From a virus: a stretch of DNA of 64,000 nucleotides. Position 1 is the first letter of the stretch. Every line of letters starts with the position of its first letter. The DNA lies in the IMG/VR virus record IMGVR_UViG_3300023110_001422, positions 33,866 through 97,865 of that record; one strand, written 5' to 3'. The notes under the pieces are model-generated. The model was given only the letters and a program-made list of their open reading frames with translations. It was not told the origin of the DNA and did not search any database. Positions 53,355 to 62,434 of the stretch are shown piece by piece. Position numbers and translations under genes: made by a program.

Positions 53355-54218
53355 TTAGGCGAAAAAACTTGCTTGGTCGAATGTAACTGGAATAGTATAT
53401 TCTTTAGGTGCACCTGCTTCAAGTTCTTCTTCAGATGCTTGTACTTTGATTGGCTCGAGTTCGAATTTTTTCTTTTCGTTCTCAATACGATCAGTAATAG
53501 CAGTAAAGAATTCTTTATCAGCGTTAGCAATAAATTGTGCAAGATGATTTCTATCGGTTACAACATCACCATCAACTTCAATTGACACAATTGAATTAAC
53601 AACTAGATCAACTGTAAGTGCTGTTAGTTTTGTAAACGAGTTATTAAATCTCTGCAACTTCTCTTCATCTGACATTTCTTCATCATTGACAACAGAAGCA
53701 ATTCTTTGCTCTTCAAAAGTTTTGATAGCAGTATTTGTAAACTCTCTATAAGTTTGAGGACGTATAGTAATAAGCATATCACCTACGTTAATTGACGTTT
53801 CAAAAATTACGCTTCCAAATTTGTCTAACACACGTCTTAGATCTAAGTCGAAAGCACGTTCAATAGTTGTACCTGGAACAGTTCCTTTAACTTCGAGTTT
53901 TTCGCCGTACGTTGCAATTCTAATAGCAACTAAAATTGCATCCATATCGATTGCAGGACAATGCCATGCATCTCTAATTGCTGGAATACAACTTTGTACA
54001 ACGTCGACCGTGGATTGACCATTTAATAAAGCGTCTGGTGTTTTAAACATCAGTTCATCTTTAGCCGTCATTGCATATACAGGTAACTCACCGCTTTCAG
54101 TCATATCAATAGTACCCTCTGGATACCATGCACCTTTACTTGGTAAAGTTACATAGATCTTTGGTTGTCTAAAGTATTTCTGTAGCGGATTAGGCCCTGC
54201 GGCTTTTATTTCTGGCAT
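53355..54218 (-). CDS. 26: Baseplate hub protein gp26-like
   Basis: About 287 aa, with the start PEIKAAGPNPLQKYFRQPKI, then VTLPSKGAWYPEGTIDM, SGELPVYAMTAKDELMF and TPDALLNGQSTVDVVQSC, the signature of the T4-type baseplate hub family that includes gp26. The C-terminal third has a coiled helix and ends in YTIPVTFDQASFF. ATG at 54218 is preferred over one at 54257 because GGAG precedes it and the late promoter at 54257-54264 would start transcription inside the longer version. T4 gp26 is 208 aa, so this is a longer relative. It is encoded opposite to the tape measure gene. Confidence 0.82.
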   Translation of the reverse strand: MPEIKAAGPNPLQKYFRQPKIYVTLPSKGAWYPEGTIDMTESGELPVYAMTAKDELMFKTPDALLNGQSTVDVVQSCIPAIRDAWHCPAIDMDAILVAIRIATYGEKLEVKGTVPGTTIERAFDLDLRRVLDKFGSVIFETSINVGDMLITIRPQTYREFTNTAIKTFEEQRIASVVNDEEMSDEEKLQRFNNSFTKLTALTVDLVVNSIVSIEVDGDVVTDRNHLAQFIANADKEFFTAITDRIENEKKKFELEPIKVQASEEELEAGAPKEYTIPVTFDQASFFA

Positions 54219-54230
54219 GGTTTTTCTCCG

Positions 54231-54238
54231 GATAAATA
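54231..54238 (+). promoter_or_regulatory. Late promoter GATAAATA, rightward
   Basis: GATAAATA 54 bases before the ATG at 54292. It faces the leftward late box at 54257-54264, and the pair is separated by a 7-bp inverted repeat (ATATGTT at 54241-54247, AACATAT at 54253-54259). Confidence 0.6.
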
Positions 54239-54256
54239 ATATATGTTCATATAACA

Positions 54257-54264
54257 TATTTATG
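54257..54264 (-). promoter_or_regulatory. Late promoter CATAAATA, leftward
   Basis: CATAAATA on the minus strand, 39 bases before the gp26 ATG at 54218. With the rightward box at 54231-54238 it makes a second interlocked late promoter pair, like that at 5111-5131. Confidence 0.6.
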
Positions 54265-54291
54265 AATCTGAGTTAACTGGGTATATAATAA

Positions 54292-56940
54292 ATGGTTGAA
54301 GTCAATTATCGTGGTGGAGGAATGGATGGTGTTACTAGTAATGCCGCATCAGAAGCCACCTTATTACGTGTATTAAAAGCACTAGAATCTGGCGGAAAAG
54401 GCGGAGGAACTGGTGGAAAAATACAAGAACAGTTCAATAAAGCACAACAAGCAGGTATTTTAGGCCAGCAAAAATCAACAGATGCTATAAAAGAAGGCAC
54501 AAAAACACGTCAAGAGAATACCGGAGCAGTCAAAAAAGCCACAGATAAACTCAAAGATATGACAAAAGCCGTTGACAAGTACACTTTTGGACTTGTTAGT
54601 GGACTTGGAAATGCAGTAAAAGCCACAGGTGATTTGGCTATTGAAGTATTAGCAGGTGGCGATAGACTATCAGACTTTAGTAAACACGTTACGGGACTTG
54701 CAAGTAAGATTCCACTTGTTGGAGGATTATTAGGCGGAGCGGCACAGACCTTTGTTAACATTATTGAAGGACAAGTTGATACTTTTAGAGAATTATCAAA
54801 TGCAGGTATTGATTTTGGTGGCGACCTATTTGAAATAAGACGTAAAGCGGCAGAAGCAGGTATAAGCATGGAAACACTTGCAGGCACACTAGCAGAAAAT
54901 TCATCAATGTTGGCTACAGCATTTGGCGGTGCAAGTGCAGGTGCAACAAGATTTACAAATATCACAAGAGAAATTCAAAAGAACCAAGGAACATTTTCAG
55001 CACTTGGTATGACAATGCAAGACGTAACAGAGTTTACTGCTGATTACATTGAAATGCAAAAGATCCAAGGTAGAGTTACGCAGATGAGTGATCGTCAACT
55101 TGCCAAGGGAACAAACGAATATATTATGCAACTTGACCAGTTATCTAAAATTACTGGTATGAGTAGAAAACAAGCGGCAGAAGAATTAAAACAACAATCG
55201 ACAGACAAAAGACTTAAAAACTTATTTGCTTCAATGGAAGAAGGCACTAAGAAACAAGTTCAAGGTGTGTTAGCAGTTGTAGGTAACGCTTCACCGCAAA
55301 TGAAAGAAGCAATTACAGAATTAGTTGCAACAGGCGGCGTACCTATCAGTGACTTTGCCAAGTCCTTAGGCAGAACAAATCCAGAAATTCTTGAAATGGC
55401 TAGAGGTCTTAAAAACGGTACTGTAACACAAGATCAATTTGTTGAAGCATTAAAAGAAGCACAACAAAAAGCCGCGGCAAGAGCAAAAGCAGAAGGCGGA
55501 ATGATTGCAACATTAAGTGCATTAGGCTCAACCGCTTACGATGCTAACTCAGAATTAATGAGTTTAGGATTTGTTTCCGGTAATGTTGCAGACGCTGTTG
55601 ACGCACAAGCAAAAGCACAAGAAAACGGTAGAAAAGGTATACTAAACTTCGAAAGTGCAATTACTAAACTACGTAACATCATTGTTGGTAAGATATTAGA
55701 TTCAGGCGTATTTGAAGGCGTTATGAAAGAGTTTAATAAACTTACTATTTGGCTTTCAAGTCCCGAAGGCACCAAGAAAATGAAAGAGATGTTTGACGGT
55801 GTTAGTAATTTCTTAGAAGGATTTATTGCAGACTTTAAAACTATGAAGTTTAGTGAACTAATTGACAAATATCTTATCAAACCTTTAAAAGCAATGGTGT
55901 TTGGTGAAAAAGCCGTAGATAAAAAAGCCGCAGTCAACACAGAATATGATAAAAAAATTGCGGCGGCTGGTGGCGCCGGTACTGATGAAGGTAAAAAATT
56001 AATTGCTGAAAAAGAAAAGTTACTAGCAGAAGCAGACAAAGAAGGAGACAGCGGAGGCTTACTAGGATCTCTAATACCAGACATTGGATTTAAAGAAATG
56101 GCAATCGGACTTGGAGTAGTTTCGGCGGCAGTTATTGCAGTAGGTGCCGCAGGTTCATTAGCAAGTCCAGGACTATTATTAGTTGCGGCCGCGTTTACAG
56201 GAATAGGTGTTGCAGGATTTGGTATTGCCGCGTTAATCGAAGCAATTACTACAGGTGTTGGAAAACTCGCAGACGGTGTTATCAAGTTTGAAAACATGGA
56301 TTCTAAAAAGTTAGGCGATGTTGGTAAAGCATTAGGACCTTTAACTGATAACATGATGCAGTTAGCCAAAGGCGGTATTGTTGCTAGTTTCATCGGTGAA
56401 GGCGCATTTGAAAAACTATCCGCAGGATTAAAATCGTTTGAAGATTTAAATCCACAACAAATGCAATTGATTGGTCCAGCACTTGCAAGTTTACACAAAG
56501 GTATTAGTGCATTCACTGGTGACGGTGTAATGGATAGTTTTGGTAAGTTCTTAGGAAGTCTATTTGGAAATGACGGCAACTTTGATGACCTAGCAGAAGG
56601 ATTAAAGAGTTTTGCTGATATTGATGCCGCTGGATTAGAAAAAATTGGTAATGGATTACAAGGTATTGCTAAGTTTATGGAAGCAATGGACAAAGCCGAT
56701 TTAGATGAAGTTGCTGACAGTTTAAAAGAATTAACAAAAGAAATTGGAAATTACCAAGCGGCTTATTCTAAAATGGATGCAGATACTAAAGCAAGTATTG
56801 AAAAAATGATTAATGTGTCAACTGAAGGCCAGAACGGCGCAGAAGCGAAATTAGATCGCTTAAATAGTTTAAACGCTATGATGTTAGAAGAACTTAAAAA
56901 ACAAACTAAAGGCATTCGTGAGAATGGCTTTGGTATGTAG
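54292..56940 (+). CDS. Putative tail tape measure protein
   Basis: An 882-aa, largely helical protein, rich in Ala, Gly, Lys and Glu. After a polar N-terminus it has a long helical half (to about residue 470), a hydrophobic glycine-rich stretch near residues 603-650 (GLGVVSAAVIAVGAAG, GLLLVAAAFTGIGVAGFGIAAL) and another helical part. This composition with one or two hydrophobic patches is that of tape measure proteins, which set tail length and exit with DNA (T4 gp29, 590 aa). It lies between gp26 and the portal gene, behind a late promoter. No residue-level match to gp29 was read; the assignment rests on shape and neighbours. Confidence 0.7.
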   Translation: MVEVNYRGGGMDGVTSNAASEATLLRVLKALESGGKGGGTGGKIQEQFNKAQQAGILGQQKSTDAIKEGTKTRQENTGAVKKATDKLKDMTKAVDKYTFGLVSGLGNAVKATGDLAIEVLAGGDRLSDFSKHVTGLASKIPLVGGLLGGAAQTFVNIIEGQVDTFRELSNAGIDFGGDLFEIRRKAAEAGISMETLAGTLAENSSMLATAFGGASAGATRFTNITREIQKNQGTFSALGMTMQDVTEFTADYIEMQKIQGRVTQMSDRQLAKGTNEYIMQLDQLSKITGMSRKQAAEELKQQSTDKRLKNLFASMEEGTKKQVQGVLAVVGNASPQMKEAITELVATGGVPISDFAKSLGRTNPEILEMARGLKNGTVTQDQFVEALKEAQQKAAARAKAEGGMIATLSALGSTAYDANSELMSLGFVSGNVADAVDAQAKAQENGRKGILNFESAITKLRNIIVGKILDSGVFEGVMKEFNKLTIWLSSPEGTKKMKEMFDGVSNFLEGFIADFKTMKFSELIDKYLIKPLKAMVFGEKAVDKKAAVNTEYDKKIAAAGGAGTDEGKKLIAEKEKLLAEADKEGDSGGLLGSLIPDIGFKEMAIGLGVVSAAVIAVGAAGSLASPGLLLVAAAFTGIGVAGFGIAALIEAITTGVGKLADGVIKFENMDSKKLGDVGKALGPLTDNMMQLAKGGIVASFIGEGAFEKLSAGLKSFEDLNPQQMQLIGPALASLHKGISAFTGDGVMDSFGKFLGSLFGNDGNFDDLAEGLKSFADIDAAGLEKIGNGLQGIAKFMEAMDKADLDEVADSLKELTKEIGNYQAAYSKMDADTKASIEKMINVSTEGQNGAEAKLDRLNSLNAMMLEELKKQTKGIRENGFGM

Positions 56941-56948
56941 GAGAACAA

Positions 56949-58694
56949 ATGAGTTGGAAAAGATACTTTACACCAGTTGAAGGTGATAAAGCACAAAATG
57001 GAAATTTTAGTCCTTTAGGGGGAATGAATAATAGCCAAGGTCTTGGACCTGCACAGGCAAACTATTCATCATATCTTCCAGACGTTTACGTAGGTTCTCC
57101 AAATCGTGTAGAGCGTTACGGACAATACAACACTATGGATATGGATAGTGAAGTTAATGCCGCACTTGATATTTTAGCAGAATTTTGTACACAAACAAAT
57201 AAAACAAACGAAACTAACTTTAGTTTACAGTTTAATAATACTGCAACTAGTACAGAAGTACAGACGCTTAAATTATATTTAAAACAGTGGTCAAAACTAC
57301 AAAACTTTGAAACAAAAATGTTTCGTATTTTACGTAATGTTTTCAAATACGGCGATGCATTTTTTATTAGAGACCCAGAAACTAAAAAATGGTTTTATGT
57401 TGACCCAGCAAACGTAACTAAAATTATTGTAAACGAAAGCCAAGGCAAAGAGCCCGAGCAGTACATTGTTAGAAACATTAACTTAAACTTTGTTAATGGT
57501 ATTGCTACTACTCCACATCAAACAAACGGAAATGTTACAGGTGGCGGAGACGGATATATGACAGGCGGTGCTCGTGGAATGGTAGGCGCACCGAGTCAAA
57601 CACAAGCAGGTGGCAGATTCCAAAAAGACATGAAGGAAGTTGCTATTGATGCTGAACACGTTGTACACTTGTCATTGTCAGAAGGATTAGACAATAACTT
57701 CCCATTTGGTAATTCATTACTTGAAAGTATTTTTAAAGTTTACAAACAAAAAGAATTATTAGAAGACGCTATCATTATTTACAGGGTACAAAGAGCACCT
57801 GAACGTAGAGTGTTTTATGTAGACGTAGGTAATATGCCATCACACTTGGCAATGCAATTTGTTGAGCGTGTTAAAACAGACATACACCAAAGACGTATTC
57901 CATCTCAAACAGGTGGTGGACAAAATGTTATTGATAGTGCATACAATCCTTTATCAATTAATGAAGATTACTTCTTTCCACAAACAGCAGAAGGTAGAGG
58001 ATCAAAAGTTGAAACACTACCAGGCGGTACTAACCTAGGCGAAATTGACGATCTAAAATACTTTACTAATAAACTTGTTAGAGGTTTACGTATTCCAAGT
58101 TCATACTTACCAACAGGACCAGATGACGGAGCATCACAGTTCCAAGATGGTAGAGTAGGTACTGCTTATATTCAAGAATTACGTTTTAATACATACTGTG
58201 AAAGACTACAAGGTCTTGTTTCAGAAGAGTTTAATCAAGAGTTTAAACGCTATCTATTAGAAAAAGGTGTAAACATTGATACAGCAATGTTTGATCTTAA
58301 AATGAATCCACCACAAAACTTTGCAAGTTACAGACAGTCAGAACTTGATAATGCTAGAGTTGGAACATTTACACAGATGGCGGGTATACCTTATGTTGCA
58401 AATAGATTTGCACTAAGTAGATTCTTAGGACTAAGTGCAGAAGAAGTTGCAGAAAACGAAAGATTATGGCGTGAAGAAAACGACGAAACAATTCAACCAA
58501 TACCAACAGACGCAAGTGGCGAACTTAGAGGCGCAGGAATTAGCGGAGCAGGTATTGGAGCAGACCTAGGCGGTGAAGGCGGCCTAGAAGATACAGCACC
58601 AGAGGGCGAAGGTGGCGCGGCACCAGTTGACGGAGGTAATGCACCTCCACCAGATACAGCAACAGGCGGCGGAACTCCTCCTCCAGCACAATAA
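56949..58694 (+). CDS. 20: Portal protein gp20
   Basis: A 581-aa portal. The start MSWKRYFTP, the YLPDVYVGSPNRVERY segment, DMDSEVNAALDILAEF, RNVFKYGDAFFIRDPE and DAIIIYRVQRAPERRVFYVD are standard for T4-type gp20, which forms the dodecameric ring for DNA entry and initiates head assembly. A ring of conserved PxYL-type residues appears in LRIPSSYLPTGPDDG. T4 gp20 is 524 aa; the excess is a Gly, Pro and Ala rich tail after residue 540. It follows the tape measure gene by eight bases with AGGAG before the ATG. Confidence 0.93.
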   Translation: MSWKRYFTPVEGDKAQNGNFSPLGGMNNSQGLGPAQANYSSYLPDVYVGSPNRVERYGQYNTMDMDSEVNAALDILAEFCTQTNKTNETNFSLQFNNTATSTEVQTLKLYLKQWSKLQNFETKMFRILRNVFKYGDAFFIRDPETKKWFYVDPANVTKIIVNESQGKEPEQYIVRNINLNFVNGIATTPHQTNGNVTGGGDGYMTGGARGMVGAPSQTQAGGRFQKDMKEVAIDAEHVVHLSLSEGLDNNFPFGNSLLESIFKVYKQKELLEDAIIIYRVQRAPERRVFYVDVGNMPSHLAMQFVERVKTDIHQRRIPSQTGGGQNVIDSAYNPLSINEDYFFPQTAEGRGSKVETLPGGTNLGEIDDLKYFTNKLVRGLRIPSSYLPTGPDDGASQFQDGRVGTAYIQELRFNTYCERLQGLVSEEFNQEFKRYLLEKGVNIDTAMFDLKMNPPQNFASYRQSELDNARVGTFTQMAGIPYVANRFALSRFLGLSAEEVAENERLWREENDETIQPIPTDASGELRGAGISGAGIGADLGGEGGLEDTAPEGEGGAAPVDGGNAPPPDTATGGGTPPPAQ

Positions 58695-58709
58695 GGAATA
58701 AATAATAGT

Positions 58710-58955
58710 ATGATACTACGTGAGATCTTTTATTTCGACAAAGAAACTTTGCAACCTGCAGAGAATGATGCATATGATCCAGCATATGACGATTCTATTG
58801 TGACCAAAGACGACACACGTAAAACACGACTAACGCTACGTCAAATTAATAAAATGAGACGAGCATCTGATATGCATAAAGAGGAGCAAGAAAAGGAATT
58901 GCATTTCGTACGCCAAATGTACGGAATCGCCGCTAATGCAGAAGCAGGTGTTTAG
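58710..58955 (+). CDS. Small conserved head-cluster protein
   Basis: An 81-aa protein: LREIFYFDKETLQP, a DPAYDDSIV segment, then KTRLTLRQINKMRRASDMH and a final helix with VRQMYG. From memory, this short protein follows gp20 in marine T4-like phages. It is basic and helical in its second half, so it could be a core or scaffold-associated protein like T4 gp68, but no similarity to gp68 was recognised. AAGGA lies 13 bases before the ATG. The next gene begins two bases after its stop. Confidence 0.7.
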   Translation: MILREIFYFDKETLQPAENDAYDPAYDDSIVTKDDTRKTRLTLRQINKMRRASDMHKEEQEKELHFVRQMYGIAANAEAGV

Positions 58956-58957
58956 TA

Positions 58958-59557
58958 ATGTCGACAGCATTTGTGCTAGGTAATGGTACTAGCAGAAAGT
59001 CAATAGACCTAAATCAACTTAAAGACCTTGGTAAGATATACGCTTGTAACGCTGTTTACAGGTCGTTTGAACCTGACTATCTAGTAGCAGTAGATAGCAA
59101 GATGGTTAAAGAAATTAATAACTCAGGGTATCAACTTACACACGAGGTTTGGACTAATCCAAACAAACTATACGATAAATTTCACAAGTTTAATTACTTT
59201 AAAGAACCACTAGGATGGAGTAGTGGACCTACAGCATTATGGCTTGCAACTTACGGAGAAGGACACAATAACGAAACAATTTATATTTTAGGATTTGACT
59301 TTAGAGGTATTGCTGGAAAGATAAATAATTTGTACGCAGACACGGAAAACTATAAAAAAAGCGTAGATGCTGAAACGTATCATGGTAATTGGGCTAGACA
59401 AACTGGCATAATTATCCAGAAGAATCCGCAAAAAAAGTACATTCGTGTTACTGAGTATAAAAATGATTATTGTCCAGACCCGCTAAAGAAATTGGGCAAT
59501 TTGAGCCATATAACCGTTGAAGAATTTATGGATTTACATGGTTTTCGTAAATCCTAA
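58958..59557 (+). CDS. Unknown protein with nucleotide-binding-like start (GNGTSR)
   Basis: A 199-aa protein. The start reads AFVLGNGTSRKSIDLNQL and IYACNAVYRSFEPDYLVAVD, which resembles the first two strands of glycosyltransferase-like and DUF115-like proteins (for example the GNGPS start of sialyltransferases). Then come WSSGPTALWLATYG and IYILGFDFRG. No catalytic set can be named. It is embedded between head genes (gp20 and gp67) and ends just before a strong terminator. It might bind a nucleotide sugar and modify a head protein; that is a guess. Alternatively it is a carried-over metabolic gene. Confidence 0.6.
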   Translation: MSTAFVLGNGTSRKSIDLNQLKDLGKIYACNAVYRSFEPDYLVAVDSKMVKEINNSGYQLTHEVWTNPNKLYDKFHKFNYFKEPLGWSSGPTALWLATYGEGHNNETIYILGFDFRGIAGKINNLYADTENYKKSVDAETYHGNWARQTGIIIQKNPQKKYIRVTEYKNDYCPDPLKKLGNLSHITVEEFMDLHGFRKS

Positions 59558-59577
59558 TGTAAAACGGCCCGTTTTTG

Positions 59578-59598
59578 CACCCTTTTCAGGGTGTTTTT
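59578..59598 (+). terminator. Intrinsic terminator after the portal unit
   Basis: CACCCT, loop TTTC, AGGGTG, then TTTTT. It ends transcription 21 bases after the stop of the 199-aa gene and stands just before a late promoter. Confidence 0.8.
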
Positions 59599-59607
59599 CC
59601 TATAAAC

Positions 59608-59615
59608 TATAAATA
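59608..59615 (+). promoter_or_regulatory. Late promoter TATAAATA
   Basis: Exact TATAAATA match, 45 bases before the ATG at 59660, right after a terminator. It should drive gp67, gp21, gp22 and gp23 as one late unit; AGGAGG at 59647-59652 is the first gene's ribosome site. Confidence 0.8.
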
Positions 59616-59659
59616 TTATTGACAGCCTAACCACATCTAAACCAACAGGAGGATATAAT

Positions 59660-60658
59660 ATGTCAAACCAAAATAAATTTGAAGCGATGCTTGAAAAGTT
59701 AATCGCTGACGATCGTGCTGGTGCAGAAGACCTGTTCCACGAGATCGTAGTAGAAAAGTCAAGAGACATCTACGAAGGATTACTAGAATCAGACGTTGAA
59801 GAAGTTGAAGTTGAAGAAACTGCAAAAGAAGACGCTGACGATAAAGTAGAAGAAAAAGAAGAAACAGCAGACGAAGATAAAGTTGACGAAGCATCTAAAG
59901 ATGATGACGAAGACAAAGTCGACGAAGCAACTGACGAAGATGAAGAAAAAACAGACGAAGCAGAAGCAAAAGACGACGAAGATGCTGTTGAAGAAGACAT
60001 CACTGATGTAGTGCCAGAAGGTGACGACGATATGGGCGGTGACCCAGCAGACGACATGATGGCTGACATCGAAGGTGGTGACGACGAAGAAGATAACGGT
60101 GACGAAGATTCAGAAGATTTAGAAGACAGAGTTGCCGATTTAGAAGACACTTTCGACGACCTTAAAGCAGAATTTGACGCAATGATGTCAGATGAAGATA
60201 AAGGTGATGACGACGGCGAAGAAGGTCCAGAAATGGATATGGACGCTGGCGATGACGAAGGTGACGAAGAAGCCGATGAAGGCTTCGCTCTTGAGCCAGA
60301 AGCAGTTCCTGCTTTTGAAAAGAAGGAAATGCCAAAAGACCAAACAGAACTAATGAGAGAGTATGTACAAAAAGTTTCTGATCCATCAAATTCAGAATCT
60401 AATGTTAATACTAAATCAACTGTTGCGTCTAAAAATGACATGGGTGGCACAGCGGCTAACATTGCTAAAGGCGGTGAAGGCGGTGGATCTGATGCAGGTC
60501 TTGCTGATAAATCACCTAAAGAAGATAACGCAGGTAACGTAAACGTTCCAGGCGGTAAGGCTTCTAAGTCATTAAAGTCTGACTCAAAAGGCCATGGCGC
60601 TGAGAAAAAAGGCGCAGGCGAAACTGGTACTGACAAAAAGTCATTACTAGGCAAGTAA
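59660..60658 (+). CDS. 67: Prohead core protein gp67-like, enlarged
   Basis: A 332-aa, extremely acidic protein. The first 45 residues (FEAMLEKLIADDRAGAEDLF, EIVVEKSRDIYEGLL) match the helix pattern of T4 gp67, then about 160 residues are mostly Asp and Glu with Ala, Lys and Val. The last 90 residues turn Gly, Ser and Lys rich (GGKASKSLKSDSKG). T4 gp67 is 80 aa, so this is a large version. In T4 gp67 is an essential part of the core that is cut up by gp21. Start is ATG at 59660 with AGGAGG. It is first in the late head operon. Confidence 0.75.
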   Translation: MSNQNKFEAMLEKLIADDRAGAEDLFHEIVVEKSRDIYEGLLESDVEEVEVEETAKEDADDKVEEKEETADEDKVDEASKDDDEDKVDEATDEDEEKTDEAEAKDDEDAVEEDITDVVPEGDDDMGGDPADDMMADIEGGDDEEDNGDEDSEDLEDRVADLEDTFDDLKAEFDAMMSDEDKGDDDGEEGPEMDMDAGDDEGDEEADEGFALEPEAVPAFEKKEMPKDQTELMREYVQKVSDPSNSESNVNTKSTVASKNDMGGTAANIAKGGEGGGSDAGLADKSPKEDNAGNVNVPGGKASKSLKSDSKGHGAEKKGAGETGTDKKSLLGK

Positions 60659-60671
60659 GTTAAGGAAATAG

Positions 60672-61307
60672 ATGGTGTTTACACTTAAAGAGAACCTAAC
60701 ATTCGACCAAGCAAAGATGGTCGTTGAGACTTCCGAAAACGATAAAGGGGGCAAAGACCTTTTCTTAAAAGGAATTTGCATTCAAGGTGGTGTGCGTAAT
60801 GCAAACCAGCGTGTTTACCCTGTTACCGAGATTGGGAAGGCTGTCCAAACCCTTAATGATCAGATTAGCGGCGGATATTCGGTTCTTGGAGAAGTTGATC
60901 ACCCCGAAGGACTTAACATTAACTTAGACCGTGTATCCCATATGATTACTGATATGTGGATGGATGGACCTAATGGATACGGAAAAATGAAAATTTTACC
61001 AACCCCGATGGGACAACTAGTTCAAACAATGCTTGAAAGCGGAGTTAAACTAGGTGTTTCATCAAGGGGATCTGGTAACGTCCGAGAGGACGGATCCGGC
61101 GAAGTGAGCGATTACGAAATTATCACTGTTGATATCGTTGCTCAACCAAGTGCTCCAGGTGCGTACCCAACACCAATCTATGAGCAATTAATGAATGCCC
61201 GTGGGGGGTACAAGGCACTACAAATAGCACGTGAAGTTCAAGGCGATAGCAAGGCGCAAAAGTATTTAAAAGAGTCATTGGTTAACATAATCAAAGGACT
61301 CAGGTAA
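60672..61307 (+). CDS. 21: Prohead protease gp21
   Basis: A 211-aa serine protease. The catalytic His is in GEVDHPEG (near residue 78) and the Ser in LGVSSRGSG (near residue 137), as in T4 gp21. The N-terminal strand includes GICIQGGVRNANQRVYP, the conserved block of this family. It cuts after (L or I)-x-E in capsid, core and internal proteins during head maturation, then cuts itself. T4 gp21 is 212 aa. It starts 13 bases after gp67 with AAGGA before the ATG. Confidence 0.93.
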   Translation: MVFTLKENLTFDQAKMVVETSENDKGGKDLFLKGICIQGGVRNANQRVYPVTEIGKAVQTLNDQISGGYSVLGEVDHPEGLNINLDRVSHMITDMWMDGPNGYGKMKILPTPMGQLVQTMLESGVKLGVSSRGSGNVREDGSGEVSDYEIITVDIVAQPSAPGAYPTPIYEQLMNARGGYKALQIAREVQGDSKAQKYLKESLVNIIKGLR

Positions 61308-61320
61308 TAGGAGAAACCAA

Positions 61321-62424
61321 ATGTTGGAAGCACTAAAATCACTTTTTGAAAATGATGTAATTTCAGAAGACGTGAAAGCCTCCATCCAAGAAGCATGGGA
61401 CAAGCAAGTACAAGAAAACAAACTTGCTGTAACTGCTGAACTTCGCGAAGAGTTTGCTTCAAAGTATGAGCACGATAAGGCTCAAATGGTAGAAGCAGTT
61501 GATAAACTTGTATCAGACAAATTAAGCGAAGAAATTTCCGAGTTTGCAGAAGATAGAAAACAATTAGCAGAAGCAAGAGCAAAATATGCTGTTGCTATGC
61601 GTGAAAACGCACAACAACTAAAAGGTTTTGTATTTGAGCAACTTAAAAAGGAAGTGGGTGAGTTACACGAAGATCAGAAAGTAATGTCAACTAAGTTTGG
61701 CAAACTTGAAGATTTCGTTGTAGAGGCTCTAGCAAAAGAAATTGCAGAGTTCCACGAAGATAAAAAAGACTTAGCCGAAACTAAAGTACGTTTAGTACGT
61801 GAGGCTAAGGAACACTTAGCAAAAGTACGTAAGACTTTTGTTGAGCGTAGTGCTAAGATGGTATCAGAAACTGTTGGCAAATCACTTAAGAAAGAGATTG
61901 GTCAATTGAAAGAAGATATTGACTCAGCACGTAAAAACGATTTTGGTCGCAAGATTTTCGAAACATTTGCTCAGGAGTATACTAACAGTTACTTGAATGA
62001 GAAATCAGAAACTGCAAAACTTATGAAAGTTGTTGAGTTGAAAGACAAGGCAATTGAAGAAGCAAAAGCAGAATCTGCGGAAGTTAAGAAGATCGTTGAA
62101 AGCAAAGAAGCAGAAATTGCTAAAATTGCTGATGCGGCTAAACGCAAAGAAGTAATGCACGAACTAACTGGACCTTTGAGCAAGGACCAGCGTGAAATTA
62201 TGTCAGATTTACTGGAATCAGTACAAACAGACAAACTGCAAAGTGCGTTTGATAAGTACTTACCGGCAGTTATTGACGGTAAAACGCCAGCGAAGAAGGC
62301 GACATTAACAGAGTCAGAGGCAAAAGAAATTACAGGCAATAAAGAAAATACTAACGTTAGTAGTGTAAGTTCAGATGTAGCAAATAATATTGTTGACATT
62401 CGAAGACTTGCAGGATTGAAATAA
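61321..62424 (+). CDS. 22: Prohead scaffold protein gp22
   Basis: A 367-aa, almost wholly helical and charged protein with long coiled-coil runs (SEFAEDRKQLAEARAKY, AEFHEDKKDLAETKVR and others) from about residue 55 to 270. The end reads NIVDIRRLAGL, the usual C-terminal tail of T4-type scaffolds that probably contacts the shell. T4 gp22 is 269 aa; this one has about 100 residues more coil. It forms the internal core and is later removed by gp21. AGGAG lies before the ATG; gp23 begins 10 bases after its stop. Confidence 0.9.
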   Translation: MLEALKSLFENDVISEDVKASIQEAWDKQVQENKLAVTAELREEFASKYEHDKAQMVEAVDKLVSDKLSEEISEFAEDRKQLAEARAKYAVAMRENAQQLKGFVFEQLKKEVGELHEDQKVMSTKFGKLEDFVVEALAKEIAEFHEDKKDLAETKVRLVREAKEHLAKVRKTFVERSAKMVSETVGKSLKKEIGQLKEDIDSARKNDFGRKIFETFAQEYTNSYLNEKSETAKLMKVVELKDKAIEEAKAESAEVKKIVESKEAEIAKIADAAKRKEVMHELTGPLSKDQREIMSDLLESVQTDKLQSAFDKYLPAVIDGKTPAKKATLTESEAKEITGNKENTNVSSVSSDVANNIVDIRRLAGLK

Positions 62425-62434
62425 GGAGAAAACA

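Noticed and set aside
55536-56693. Antisense 385-codon frame opposite the tape measure gene.
   Set aside because: Composition is a mirror of Ala/Gly/Lys codons, with no recognisable motif and no promoter; the plus-strand gene explains the region.
58697-58704. AATAAATA before the 81-aa gene.
   Set aside because: Only five bases separate it from the ATG, so a transcript starting there would begin at or inside the gene; the adjacent AAGGA explains the site as a ribosome binding region.
59770-60654. Long antisense frame opposite gp67, very serine-rich.
   Set aside because: It is the complement of Asp/Glu codons (GAC, GAA read back as serine and leucine-type codons) and has no ribosome site or family features.
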